Below are positions 26,691 through 39,110 of a DNA stretch of 64,000 bases, piece after piece. The notes below the pieces were generated by a model. The model had not been told where the DNA came from, ran no database searches, and saw only the letters and a program-made list of their open reading frames with translations. The stretch covers positions 83,411,133 to 83,475,132 of the forward strand of contig RSEF01000003.1 in the NCBI GenBank assembly GCA_003993805.1. Direction: 5' to 3'. The DNA is from Himantopus leucocephalus (taxonomy: Eukaryota; Chordata; Aves; Charadriiformes; Recurvirostridae). The number at the start of each line of letters is the position of its first letter. Within the stretch, counting starts at the first letter, position 1. The translations under genes were made by a program, and so were the position numbers.

Positions 26691-27397
26691 ATATCTTTTC
26701 CCTTAAAAATATAGAATTAAAAAAAATGGGAAATACTTTTTTTGGACCATTTATGTAGTTGTTCCTGTTTCCTCAGTGTCAACTTCTTTTGAAGTATGAG
26801 GTAAGATAATTTTGTTGTTGAAAAGTCCCTGACAGAACTTAATCAAGCAATGAGACCTGGCAGTCCAATCCTGTATCAATCATTTCTAGTTGTGATGTAA
26901 ATCATAATAATGTTTTATAGTTATTGGCTCAATATAAATTTCCAGATCGGAAGACCTACTACTCCAGTGGAATAAAAAAGTTTCACTGCTGGTTCAGATA
27001 CTGTGTATAGCCATGGGAAAACAGTATGTCTTTTCTCATAATGCAGACATATAAATGCACACTTCAGTGCAAGCAAATGGGAATTCCAGTTTGAAAGCAT
27101 CTATGAAATTTTACCATTTTCTTTGATATAAGAAAAATTCAGATTCACCCCTCTAATATGTGATTGATCACAATGAAAGATGAGTCAAAAATAAATATAT
27201 TTTTAATTATACCAATTTGTTGCACTATAAAGATGAAATCTTTGTAAAAATAGTCAGTATTGCTTGTTACTTTAAACAAAAGAAGTCCATTTTCAGTCTA
27301 TGCGAGACACAGAGTATAAGCTTAGTCAAATTTTACAAAGCTGTATGTGGACAATTATTAGGCATCCCAGGTATATTTGATAGGATTCTAAAGTCAG

Positions 27398-27993
27398 TGC
27401 AGTGATTTTGGCTTGCATAAAGTTGTCTTCATAATAGCTGGTATGGTGCTATGCTTTGGATTTGTCACGAAAACAGTGTTGTTAACACATCCGTGTTTTT
27501 TGTTATTGCTGAGCAGTGCCTACACATCAAGGCCTTTTGTTCTTCTTCTCACACTGCCCCACCAGCGAGCAGGCTGGGGATGTACAAGAAGTTGGGAGGG
27601 GACAAAGCTGGGACAGCTGACCCCAACTGACCAAAGGGATATCCCATACCATATGATGTTGTGCTCAGCAATAAAAAGTGGGAGAAAGAAGGAGGAAATT
27701 GAGGGGGATATTCAGAGTGATGGCATTTGTCTTCCCAAGAAAGCTTTACGTGTGATGGGGCCTTGCTTTCCTGGGGATGGCTAAACTTCTGTCTGCTGAT
27801 GGGAAGCAGTGAATGAGGTCCTTACCATGCTTTGCTTGCACACGCAGCTTTTGTTTTGCCTATTAAACTGTCTCTGTCTCAGCCCATGAGTTTTTGCACT
27901 TTTTCCCTTCTGATTCTCTTCCTTATCCCACTGGTGGGAAGTGAGTGAGCAGCTGTGTGGGGTGTAGCTGCCTACTGGGCTTAAACTAAAACA
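27398..27993 (+). mobile_element. Solo LTR, avian ERVL-like type
   Basis: From memory this closely resembles an LTR common in bird genomes. It has a 5' GGCTTGCATAAAGTTG block (27411-27426), CTGCTGAGCAGTGCCTACAC, a GGGACAAAGCTGGGACAGCTGACCCCAACTGACC stretch near 27598-27631, a TATA-like AATAAAAAG (27670-27678), a purine-rich GGAGAAAGAAGGAGG, CCTATTAAACTGTCT with the ATTAAA polyadenylation signal at 27862-27867, and an end at TTAAACTAAAACA. TG at 27398 and CA at 27993 are plausible termini, but I find no clean target-site duplication, so the 5' end is uncertain by a few bases. No internal retroviral genes flank it. The 123-codon open frame at 27413-27784 lies wholly within the LTR and is not a gene. 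Confidence 0.8.
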
Positions 27994-30900
27994 GTGTCCT
28001 TAATTTAGTTGGTAGCTGTGGGCTAATCAGTCAGTAATCTTGTGGTCAGTAAATAATAACAAGCACGGTAAGTGATTTGGAATACAGAAGAACTATGTAG
28101 GCACGTATCCATCCTCCCCTCCAAAAAAAAAATTGTGAAAGGTTTGGGATTGATTCTTCTTCTTTTTCCTTCTCTTTCTTCTTTTAACACTGCTGACTAT
28201 CAGTTAATATCTTTATGATTCCCATAAAAATAGAAAGAAAGAAAAAGCATGGAAGAATGTCTAAATCTGCAGATCACTGTAGAATTTAATAATCACATTA
28301 TCAACATTCGCTCTTAATGGTAGCTCGCTGCTACCAAAAGTAAAAATAATCTGGTTTATGATGCGAACTGCTACAGCTTACTTAAGCCATCTAAAATTTA
28401 GACACTTCAGCCAGGATTTGCATGAAGTAAAGCTAGTCTTCTGCAATGCAAAATTGACAACCTAAGAAATTGCAATTGATTATCTTTATATTTAATGCAG
28501 AGATATAAACAATGAATCCTTTCACTAGCTATTGCTATCTAAATCAGGATGTGACCACCTGCATCCTCAAAGGTCTTATGCATTTTCATCAGCTGTAAAG
28601 GGACTATAAGTTGAACTGCTCAGAGGTACATGACTGTTTGGTCAAATTAACTCCATGCATACTCTAAGATAAACTTTCAGACTCCTTGAATAACCAACAG
28701 TGGGAGATACGTTGATACAATTCCTTCCATCTGCTTTGGATTCCTAATACGAGAAGAAGACCCTATCTTTCCATATTGACTGAAAAATTAACTAAACTGT
28801 TACTTTTGATGGATTAAAAAAAATGTGAACTTTACTCTAAGCTCAATACAGTTGCTTAAAAATAAGACTCTAGTGCCATTTGGGAGGCTGAGGACATGTG
28901 AGAAGTCCACAAAGAAGCCGACTGATGCCACACAGGATGAACAGAGACAAGTTTTTCTGGACCGGCAGAGGAAACTACATAGGATAACCTCAAGACGCTA
29001 TGTTTAGGCAATTGAATCAAGCCCTAAACATTGAATTTAGAAACCCCAAGACCAGCATAGAAGTAAGAGGACTTAATGAAAATAAAGTACATTAAATATA
29101 AGGAATTTGACAAAGTGGCTTACTGCAAATACTCAACAGACTGAAAGCGGTCAGACTAATATTCAGATCCTTACAAAAATCCTCATTCATTCATGTATAT
29201 TTAAGGCAACCGTGTCATACGAATGGAATGTATTAAAATAATGGATGCATATTTCATTATTCTATGCTTCCTGTCAGAGCTTGTTTTAGTACTATATCTG
29301 GGGGCATGTATTTGGATGCATCAGCTGAACTGAAGAAATATCTAAATTTGAGGACTTAGGTATAGAGTGGTGGAGACACAAGCCCTGAGTCCTCCAAGCT
29401 CTGAATATGTGTATAGATTCCTCATGTTCTCAAATGGACACATATGTCTAAATATTTTGCTGCATCAAAGACAGTAGCTATGAGATAATCAAATGTGCTG
29501 AAAATGTGGGAAAATATTTTAATAAGCCAGGGTTGTGATATACCATCCATTTATGGTTCCTTTTATTATTTCGACTGACTCAAAAAAACAAATGTTACTT
29601 CCAATTTTGATTACAACATCTTTTCAAATTAATCATTAATCTCCATTTCAATCCTCTTGTATGTTTTTAAAATGGCCTCAATAAATGGCTATGAAGTTTC
29701 TAGGTTTTTTACACATAGTGGTAAATATTTTGTACTGAGTGACTTCTAATATAGTTCCTGTAAAGTGGGTAAATTTGTGTGGACTAGAAATCACTGCCGA
29801 ATTTAGCCTAGCGTCTATGTAGAAGTCAACTGTGGTTATACAGGCAAACCAAATAAAAATCATGGCAAGAAAGTCATTATAGTCTGCAATTAACATAACA
29901 GATTTTATAATGTGTGCTAGAAATGAAGAGGTTTTGCCTTCTACACAGTTTTATAATAACAATTATAAAATGAAATGGCAATGACGATGTGAATATAATG
30001 AGATAGGTCATGGTTATAGGTCTAGCTGCATCTCCTTTCTCTTTATGGTTGCTGAATTCATCCCTCAGGTGTTTGGCTTCTTGTGCTTAATGGTCTTAAT
30101 GCAACATTATATGATTCTTCCACATAGCTATACTGTATAACATTAACTATACCAATGTTTATTAACTTACAATCACAAGAGCATTTGGGCCATTTATTGG
30201 ACAATAACTTCCTTAAGCCTAATTCATTCATTCATTAGTGAACAAAAAAAAAAAAGCTATCATAATATAACTGCGCTAGAAAGTCGGCTGTACAGAGCTG
30301 ACTCGTCTGCTTGGCAGTGTCAGAGGCAGTTGTGCATACTCCTATTAACAAGTATTTAGGCATGTGGCAAAGTCTGCCAGTGGAGACAGGCAGTTTAGAG
30401 GTTCTCATATTCACAGGCAGAAAGTAGGTCTTCAGAGAATTTCATTAGCCTCCTAAAGGCAATTTGAGCAGAGACTTCTATGCTTGTAAATCTAGCCTGA
30501 ACAACACGCATACATAGCCATACCACTTAACAGCCTAGTATTTTATAATGATGAGTTAGGAAGGTCTAGTTCTTTAAAGCACTTCACGCTATTAAATCAC
30601 TTCTTGAATTCAGCTCTTCTCTAGCACCTACGGAACATGAGCATACATAATGCTATATTCCTTCTCATGACATTGTTCATAAATGTACTGTTTTCCTGGC
30701 TGACCCACCTTGTACACATCTGTTCAGAAATTGCTTTAAGGTGAAAATCTTAAATCATAGACCAAAACGTTTGATCCTGAGTTTCCTTAAGTCAAAAGAA
30801 TGTTTTTGGTCATGGCTAAAGGATTTAGATAAGAACTTGACCCCCAAAAATTTTCTGTGTTTAATACGAATGTTTTCAACAATCATGAGGCGACTAAAAA

Positions 30901-32092
30901 TAAAAGACAGCACAGACAAGCCCATGAAGATGTGTTATCAAGGCCTTTTCATTGCAAGTGAACAAGGAGTCCACTGTTGATTGCTGTGAAGCAAACAAAC
31001 TTATGAGGAAACATTCTTGCTTCCAAGTAAATATGTTTGGCAGCTTTTAGCAACTCAAACCTTCAGGTACTCCCTCTGTTATTGACCTAATTGGATCTTC
31101 TGTTTTCAAAGAATTTCTTCCTTTATCCTGGACCAAAGCAAAGGAGTTCTTGCTTAATTATACGGTTTAATGCTTGTTGAGAGCTGAAGGATAGGAGCAA
31201 ATAAGCTAAAACCCACCAGATCAAAGTATTTTTACGAAGTACAATACGTTGCCCAGCAGCAAAAGACATATCAAACATTGACCTCTTCGCAAAGGCATTT
31301 AGCCTCATGGTTGGCCTTCTAACAGTTATTTCTGATTTCTTCCCCTATTTACCACAATTCATTTCTCTTCTCTTCTGCTGGAGAAAGGGTCACAGCAGCT
31401 TCAGAATATAAACTACACAGTTCACTTAGTGCAGTACTCTCAACTGCTTCAGAAACTCTCATAATAAGGGAGGCTAATACTTCAAAATATCCATCAAAGT
31501 GACTTGTTTTCTCTTTTCTTGCTTCTGGTTTTCATTGCAGAGCTATGTATTTGCTGTTAAAANAGTACTCACATTTATCGTGTCAGTAAATATGTTGTTC
31601 ATAATTTATCTGAATTGAAAATGGAGCCAGTTTTCAAATAAGTTTTTTATTGCATCTAGCTATGCTCAGTTTATGTTCATCCAGTTGTACAACACCCCTC
31701 TCTCCCTTTTTTGGCTAGTATTTCGTATCAGTTCATTCATTTTGCACAGACAGAAAATAAAGACCTTTGCTTCCACCTGGTGCAGTGTAGAATAGAAAGG
31801 CAATAAGATAACTTATTGCAGTATCCTGAAAAAACAGTATATCGTGAAAAAGTATGACTACTTATGTGTTTTCCCTTAACCATTCAGCATGCTGATCATG
31901 GATATTACCCCAAAGAACTGCGAATGTAGATAGCACTAGAGGGTGGCAGGCGTATTCATCCCAGAAAACGTTCATGAACCGTAGAACTATTATGTTTTAC
32001 AAAATACTTATATTGGGACTTCACTCGCTTAGTTCCTCACCTCCAGTTTTATATCTTTAAATTAAATGTATTTAATTCTTAATGCTTTTTTT

Positions 32093-32527
32093 TATGTTCT
32101 TTGTGGTTCCACTCTTGAAAATCAATGTAATGTACTTTTTTGTTTTACAACAAATAAAGCCTAAAGTATATGTACCAAAATATTTCCCTCAATGTTTTTG
32201 TGCTTTCTGCACACTCTTTCCTTTGCTTTTGTCTGTGCCTCTTTTCTGCCTATCTCACCTGTCTTTTTTCACGCTCTTTGATTCATTTAGTCCTCTATNT
32301 ATGTTCTTTGTGGTTCCACTCTTGAAAATCAATGTAATGTACTTTTTTGTTTTACAACAAATAAAGCCTAAAGTATATGTACCAAAATATTTCCCTCAAT
32401 GTTTTTGTGCTTTCTGCACACTCTTTCCTTTGCTTTTGTCTGTCCCTCTTTTCCGCATGTTTTATCTGTCTTTTTTCACGCTCTTTGATTCATTTAGTCC
32501 TCTGNTCTTTGATTCATTTAGTCCTCT
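32093..32527. repeat. Two probable false duplications in a row
   Basis: Positions 32093-32298 recur at 32300-32504 (N at 32299), and 32482-32503 recurs at 32506-32527 (N at 32505). Differences between the two long copies cluster near their 3' ends, around 32235-32260 and 32442-32470, as expected of contig-end errors. Open frames of 159 and 72 codons across this block are products of the duplication. Confidence 0.88.
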
Positions 32528-33029
32528 ATTTCTACCACTACAAATTGCTGGTCTGTACTAATTTGGCTCCTTCTGATATTAATATGCAAGACTGAGGCCT
32601 TGTCAAACAAAGTTTTAACTGCCTATTTCACATCTTTTTGGATGTTCTTATGGTTAATGGAGACCGTGTTTCACAGCATGCACCAGACTCGCCTTTCGTT
32701 AGTTACTCTGACTTCCTGAAGATCTTCATGCTTCCTTCTGGCCTTCTAACCAGTTTTCCTGTCTGTGGCAGCAAGAGTATGATAATTTGACCCTGTAAGT
32801 TTGTAAGCCATTTCTATTTAAAAAGCAGCATTTAGCATTTCTTAAGCTAAAATTAAGCAAATCTATGTATCTCAGGAACACTGCTAAAGGTAGATGTTCA
32901 ATTAACTTTCCTCCCACCTCATTTTTAAAAAGTTGACTTCAGAATTGTAGGCCTGGAGGCCAAAATTTAAATGAACTGAATGCATGTCCTTTCTAAACAC
33001 ATACACAGTGATATTTACAAATGAGCTGC

Positions 33030-33039
33030 NNNNNNNNNN
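33030..33039. other. Assembly gap (10 N)
   Basis: Ten Ns in AT-rich sequence. No repeat is recognisable at either edge. Confidence 0.95.
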
Positions 33040-35040
33040 GAGTAAAAAGAGCTTTAAAATTAATGGAAAGGCAACACTGGGTTCTGTTGTCAGGGACCAA
33101 AAAACATATGGAAAATGACCACTAAGATCCTGACTCCTTTTCATCTATCACTTTCAGAATGTTAAAGGGCAGTTCTCTTGAACTTCAGAACTCTTGTATA
33201 TCACCAAAATGAAGTAAATAAGCATTTATGTGAATCAGAATGGGTACTGGGAAAAAGAAAACGTTGTGATGCAAATTGTGCCTTAGATTTAAAAGTGTGG
33301 AAAATTCATTAAAAGTAAAATCACATACAAGTAGCCAAATCTTTCTATAACTTCCATATTGCTGGATGCTGGCACAATATTAGGAAAGCTACAAAATAGT
33401 TCCTGAACTGAAGCATTTTTAATAACCCTTTTAGTCCCTCTTCTGTTTTAAGACAGATGGTGTATGGGCAGCTCTAGCTGCACATATATTTTTAATAAGC
33501 TTTGCTGATACAGAACAACAAATAGTATCATGTGAGTATCCAACTAAAACTGGGCTAGACATGTAAAGGGATTGTAAAACAATACAGTTCAACAGAAGGT
33601 AATAGTAGAAGAGAGTAGTTGAGCCGGTTACTAACAGTATCGGTAACAACTGGAAGAGAAAACTGGTTTTTTTCTAAGAAGTGGTTGCGCATAGTACTGA
33701 TGACCAAGAAAACCATGGACGTCAACTTCTTTTATGGATGTAACAAGCAAAAACTATGGGGAGAGAACTAAACAAAATTTTCACTGAATTTTAATATGTC
33801 AGTGCTAACCTTGAATCTGTTCCTATTTTTCTCTCACTTTAGTTCTGAATGTCTGAGCTGCAGTTCTGAAATTAATTTCATTTCTGTAAAATAAGTAATT
33901 TTCTGGATGCAGACAGAAATTAAAATTGATGGTATATTTTTAATGCAAATAACCACATATCTTCATCAGTGATAATATTAAATGCATGGCATGTATCTAG
34001 ACATAGAATGAAAAAATAAATATATGGGACGACTTGTATTTCTTTTACCTAAGCAAACAAGGAGAAAGAAAAAGAACTGTTGATATGTTCCAATCACCTT
34101 CCCTTTTACACATTTAGAGTATTGTATGATAACACTGTCATAAGAATATGAGCAGAATACCTTGTAGCAGAATTCCCAGTAAATACAATGCATCTTGAAT
34201 AAATGGCAAATTTTGTAAATAAAGAGCCAAGTACAGTCACCTGGAGTGGACTTCATTTCACTTAAGATGCAGAGGTGCTAGTTGCTTTACATTCCTATTG
34301 TAGTTGATGGGAGGAAATAAATACCTTTAGAACACACTTTCATCTGACCTAGTTGATCTACTTTGGGATGAGTTAGATCGTATGTTAGGATGTGTATCTC
34401 TATTAGTCTAAGTGGCGTAGGATGATTTGCTCACACATAAATATTGGTATTAATCTACATTTGGTCAGCTACTCAACTCTAGTTTGATCAGATGCTTGAC
34501 TTCACATTTCTTACAGTAAATTGCTTCAGAATGTCACTCTGAAAGTTAGTAACTTTATGATAATTTTCTGAAAAATTATATTCATGCCCAGTCTACTCCA
34601 TTTGTCCTTCTGCCATCATATGTTCTGGATTACTTGCCTGTTCTCTCTCTGTCTTCTGGAAAATACCCATGTTGGATTCACAGAAAAAAATCATAATTAG
34701 TCGTTTTCTAGACTAAATAAATTGGCCTCTTTTATCTGCTCCAAACTGAGTTAATCTTTCATGATAACTAGCATCATTCATAGTATTCAAAGTGATTATC
34801 ATAACTTCCTTGAACAATATTATTGTTTCCTGTCTCTTTTAATATAACCTTGAGTCACATTTGCCTTTCCAAAGCCTTAGAACACTAGTTTTTCCCTTTC
34901 ATCCTCAGTGCTTTTGTAAATCCATGTCCTTGTTCTCAGTTGTTTCCCTCTGATGACCTTGCAGTTACTGAAATTAGTCTCTTTAGACTGTAGGCCTGTC
35001 ACTGCAAATTTTCACTGGCAATTCACCTAAATTCCCCCAA

Positions 35041-35165
35041 GCCTGTCAGTATTTAAGAGGCTTTTGTACAATGACCGTAGTAACATGCTCCAACTTTTGG
35101 TCAGCCCTGAAGTGGTCAAGCAGTTGGACTAGATGATCATTGTAGTTCCCTTCCAACCAAAATTA
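35041..35165 (+). mobile_element. CR1 LINE 3' end (short, 5'-truncated)
   Basis: Only the 3' UTR of a CR1 is present: CCTGTCAGTATTTAAGAGGC, then CTTTTGGTCAGCCCTGAAG, then TTGGACTAGATGATCATTG and CCCTTCCAACC. It belongs to a CR1 subfamily other than the one at 18990, because the UTR and the TTCTA tail unit differ. The element runs directly into the pentanucleotide array listed next. The 5' boundary is approximate. Confidence 0.9.
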
Positions 35166-35270
35166 TTCTATTCTATTCTATTCTATTCTATTCTATTCTA
35201 TTCTATTCTATTCTATTCTATTCTATTCTATTCTATTCGGTTCGGTTCGGTTCGGTTCGGTTCGGTTCGG
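35166..35270 (+). repeat. Pentanucleotide microsatellite (TTCTA)14(TTCGG)7
   Basis: Fourteen perfect TTCTA units (35166-35235) are followed without interruption by seven perfect TTCGG units (35236-35270). The array grows out of the tail of the adjacent CR1, whose 3' terminus is normally one or a few such units. The change from TA to GG at the last two positions of the unit must have been amplified after it arose. The 81-codon frame over it is an artefact of the repeat. Confidence 0.97.
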
Positions 35271-38200
35271 TTCTCTCATTGCAGGTCTCACAGTATGATC
35301 AATATTAAAAAAGAATCAAATACCATATCTCCCATATTTAATGAATCAATACAATTTATTAGCCTACTATTTTTTTAGCCAGAATTATTAATTAGAATAT
35401 TATGTAAGCTCGTCCTTACAAACCTGTGAATTCTGTTTAGTGATGTTTAATGTAGCGATCTAGCAAGAAAGCACCAACGTTAAAAATAATTCAGCAACAG
35501 TCTTAAAACTAAATTAATATTTCATTTTTTTTTCTCCAGGATGGAGGTACTAAGGATTAGAGCAAAAGCTATGTGGTTAGCGGGAAAGAAGGTAATTGAC
35601 ACATCACAAAGAAAGCTTGTGGTAAAAAAAACCCAAAACAAACCATAAAAGATCTTAGTCAAAGGAACTAATACTCTCTGTCGTACTATGCTGGAACATG
35701 CTGTAGGTGAAATTGCCAATTTATCATTAGGAAGCCTGTGAAGGTGGTATCATATAACTGAGATGGGAAAATACAATGTCTGCTTTTAAGAGGAAAGAAA
35801 ATAGCAATCTGAGTAAGTGTAGACTCATTGTCATATGAATCAACGGTATTGAAAGCTATGGACAAACTTTTAAAGGAATATATGATCAAAGAAATGAAAG
35901 AATGTGGAAAATTGGATGAAATACAAGACACATTTAACAAAGGTAGTTCATGCCTGATTAATTTGATATCCTTTTCTGATATGTGAATTTTTAGACGAGG
36001 GAAATGAAGTACATCTAATGTATCTGGACTCAGGCTCTATAAGTAATTGATTTTTCAGTTCAGCCACTCATCTGAAAAAAAAAATTAAGAACTGGAAGAA
36101 AAATAATAACAACAATAATGATTACAATAAATTGGTTAGGGGTTAGGGAAAAGGTAGCCATTTTAGTAGCTAAAAACATCCTTTCTGTATATATAAGCAT
36201 TTATATAAAGAGAGAGATTTAAAGTCATAATAGCAAATAATAAATGAAGAAGACAGATGGAGTCTGTCTTCTGCAGTGAGATCATGTAAGACCTTGCCTA
36301 AGTACTTTTTTAAAATAGTTTTTTATTGTTTGATATATTGATATTGGTTTAAATTCAGCCCTGGTTATGTTAAGTTGTTAAGTAGTTGCAACAATCTAGA
36401 CAAGTAACAATCATTAGAAAAGCAGGAGGAATTTGTACTATTAATGCTCCAATACTTAAAATCAAGGGACAATAGTATCTGAACTAAAAGAGAATCAAAA
36501 ACATAGCTAAAGTGCTTTATAGGAAAATATTAAAATTAATTTCCTTTAAGTTGCTAAAGCAAAATAATTTTTAAGTCTAAAAGAAGTAGATTTAAATTAA
36601 AATAGTAACATTACTAAAAATACAAAAAAGAAGACTTTGGGAGAAAACCTACAAAAAATGGACAACATAACAATCCCATTAATGAGAACAGTAAATGATT
36701 AATTTAGCAGAAGCATCAGATGTTTGGAAACAATTTTTAAAGCATCATATATCTCAACCAATCCTTTCAGGACAATGCTTTAGTTGATCATAAGTCTCTA
36801 CTTTTATTTAGTTAGAAATAGAAGAAAGATATTTCCTCACAAACCCCATTATATAAAGGTGACAGTGGGTATTATCTTGAAGACAGAAAACACAGCCAGA
36901 CAGGTTGGTTGCTAAATTTACAAGGTGTCTTAGTCTCTGTATCAGTAGGCTTATTTAAAATGCTCTTAAAATAAAGAACGTTTCCTTACAGTAGAAAAGA
37001 AATAAGGATAATTCTTGTTCACTACCTATATCACTAAAAATAATTGTTAAAGGTTTCTGCCACAGTTTTGGCGAGTATACAGAGAGGTTTATTAGTTAGA
37101 AAGGTAAACCCAGATAATTCAGGATTTATCGTGGTTAAACAAATTACTGCTAATAAAATTAAGATGTCCTTAATTTGAGTTACAGTTGTCATGACAGTAA
37201 CATCTACTACATCTTATTATCTCTCAGAATGCAGAAAAAACTTTAGCCAAATAGAACATAAATATATGATTCTTCTATTTATACATGATTTTGGAGAGAA
37301 ACTAAGAACTGGCATCCCTTCCACATATAAGAATCCTGGAAGTTTAGATTTAATGGGTGGAGTTTTTTCATTTAGCAAGAAAAAACAGAGAGGTGCCCAC
37401 TGTTACTAGCTAAGAAAACTAGAACTCTGCACCATATTCTTTCATAACGATGAAATCAATAAGGAATATCAAAATATGTAATTGCAGTATCTCCAATATT
37501 TTTAGATTTTTGTTTCAGTTGAAGACATTTTAGTAGAAGCAAATGGCTGAGAAAAAATAATTATAGTTAGTTCTGATTTACATTTCTGTAAAATACTTGA
37601 AAATAGGAAACTTGCAGGAATGCATTACACATCAGCTGCATGTGGAAAAATATTTTTAAATGGAAAAAACATTTCGTGAACAACTTTTGTCTGTACAAGG
37701 GTCTAGTCTTTTCAGTAGTCAGCTAAAGAACTATAAATATTAACTTCAGTGTTCATTTTCCTGAGACAATAAGGCTTAAGTCCTGTCAAGCTGGAAAGCT
37801 CAGTTCCCTACATGTAAGGTTATTCTTGTCTCTCTCATTCTGAAAGAAATAATGTAAAAAAAAAGTTGATTTTGTTTCTCCAGGATGTTCAGCTACTGTC
37901 ATCGTCAGGTGAATGCCTTCTAACTCACACTGCCGTAAGTGAAAAAGTGAAATACATGCCAGAAATAAGACATACCTTGAAGTTCACTAGGATCTGTAAG
38001 GTTTGGGGTCAGCTGCCATTGCAATTTTGCTAGAGTTACTTTCTGACAACATTTACTAAAGAGTGAAAAATTTGTCTACTTAAGCCATTATGAATCCAGT
38101 ATTTCTTTTTTTTTGGAGGTATGTTTACCTAAATCTGAAACTGTAAGATAGATTCTTATCAGAATGAGCATCTTCTCCTCACGCACATGAAGTAATTTTT

Positions 38201-38390
38201 CATATGGCCATTTCCTGGAACAAAAGTTGAACTGTGTTTTGAACTTACATTGGCATTTTCATCAAACTTAGTAAGCAAATCATTGAGCTTCCCATTAACT
38301 AGAGGTCTGTAACAGTGACAAATAATGATAAAATAAAGGGAATATATTATGATATAAGGGACTAAAGCTAAGCTCCTAATTTTATTCTAA
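35271..38390. other. AT-rich non-coding sequence
   Basis: No gene or transposon recognised. A short telomere-like GGTTAGGGGTTAGGG occurs at 36134-36148, too short to be called an interstitial telomeric array. Frames are at most 84 codons. Confidence 0.6.
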
Positions 38391-38427
38391 TTTATTTTAT
38401 TTTATTTTATTTTATTTTATTTTATTT
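38391..38427 (+). repeat. Pentanucleotide microsatellite (TTTAT)7
   Basis: Seven TTTAT units plus two bases, preceded by imperfect TTTATTCTAA. It ends a few bases before sequence that leads into a CR1 fragment. Confidence 0.93.
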
Positions 38428-39110
38428 ACGCTGCAGCTTGAACATATGCCAATAATCCAGCAGGAGAAAAGAAAAAGCTCTTGTACAGTCTGAATAAGTA
38501 TCAGTACAGCCTGAGTGATGAATGGATTGAGAGCAGCCCCGCAGAGAAGGACTTGAGGATATTGGTAGATACTAGATATGAGCCAGCAATGTATGTTTGC
38601 AACCCAGAAAGCCAACCATATCCTGGGCTGCATCAAAAGAAGCGTGACTACCACGTGGAGGGAGATGATTCTCCCTTCACAAGGTTCTACTCCACGCTCA
38701 TGAGACCCTACCTGGAGTACTGCATCCGGTTCTGGGTCCCCAGCATAAGAAAGACATGGACCTCCTGGAGCGGGTCCAGAGGAGGGCTGCCAAAATGATC
38801 AGAGGGCTGAAATATCTGTCTTATCAAGAAAGGTTGAGACAGTTGGGATTGTTCAGCCTGGAGAAAAGAAGGCTCTGGAGACACATTATTGCTTTTTATG
38901 GTAAGTGGTGAGACACTGAAACAGGTTGCCCAGAGAAGTTGTGGATGCCCTGCTCCTGGAAGTCTTCAAGGTCAGGTTGGATGAGGCTTTGAGCAACCTG
39001 ATCTAGTGAATGATATCCCTGGGATATCCCCCTGGCAATGGGATTGGAATAGATGATCCTTAAATGTCGCTCCCAACCTAAACCATTCTATTAATCTATA
39101 ATTCTATTCC
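38428..39110 (+). mobile_element. CR1 LINE fragment with internal deletion
   Basis: A plus-strand CR1 truncated at its 5' side. From about 38520 it carries the GGATTGAGAGCAGCCC block, then (38700-38800) coding sequence for R-P-Y-L-E-Y-C and an E-R-V-Q-R-R region, then the E-R-L-R-Q-L-G-L-F-S block at about 38830-38865. Near 38890-38910 it jumps from the ATTATTGC position to GTGGTGAGACACTG, leaving out roughly 190 bases that other copies have. It ends with a GATGATCCTTAAATG motif and a tail of ATTCTATTAATCTATAATTC from 39085. The tail continues as ATTCC-type units to about 39140. The start is uncertain between 38428 and 38490. Confidence 0.9.

Larger units (their letters stand above)
19405..27397. 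other. AT-rich non-coding sequence with scattered old repeats
   Basis: No host gene recognised. The longest frame is 146 codons at 22007-22447 (+). It is low-complexity, lysine- and phenylalanine-rich, without a recognisable domain, and I treat it as chance. Old repeat relics and a false duplication inside this block are listed separately. Confidence 0.55.
27994..35040. other. AT-rich non-coding sequence
   Basis: No recognisable gene or large transposon. Contains a pyrimidine-rich tract near 28155-28185, a single N at 31563 without a duplicated flank, a false duplication at 32093-32527 and a 10-N gap at 33030-33039. A CCTATTGTAGTTGATGGGAGG motif at 34293-34313 may be another relic of the old palindromic repeat. 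Confidence 0.55.

Noticed and set aside
27413..27784. 123-codon open frame
   Set aside because: It lies entirely inside an LTR and has no recognisable protein content.
31563..31563. Single N considered as another contig-overlap duplication
   Set aside because: The sequences on the two sides do not repeat each other, so it is an isolated ambiguous base or a minimal gap.
35133..35378. 81-codon frame with a repeated F-Y-S-I-L pattern
   Set aside because: It is the translation of the TTCTA/TTCGG microsatellite, not a gene.
36134..36148. Telomere-like GGTTAGGGGTTAGGG
   Set aside because: Only two imperfect units, too short to call an interstitial telomeric repeat.
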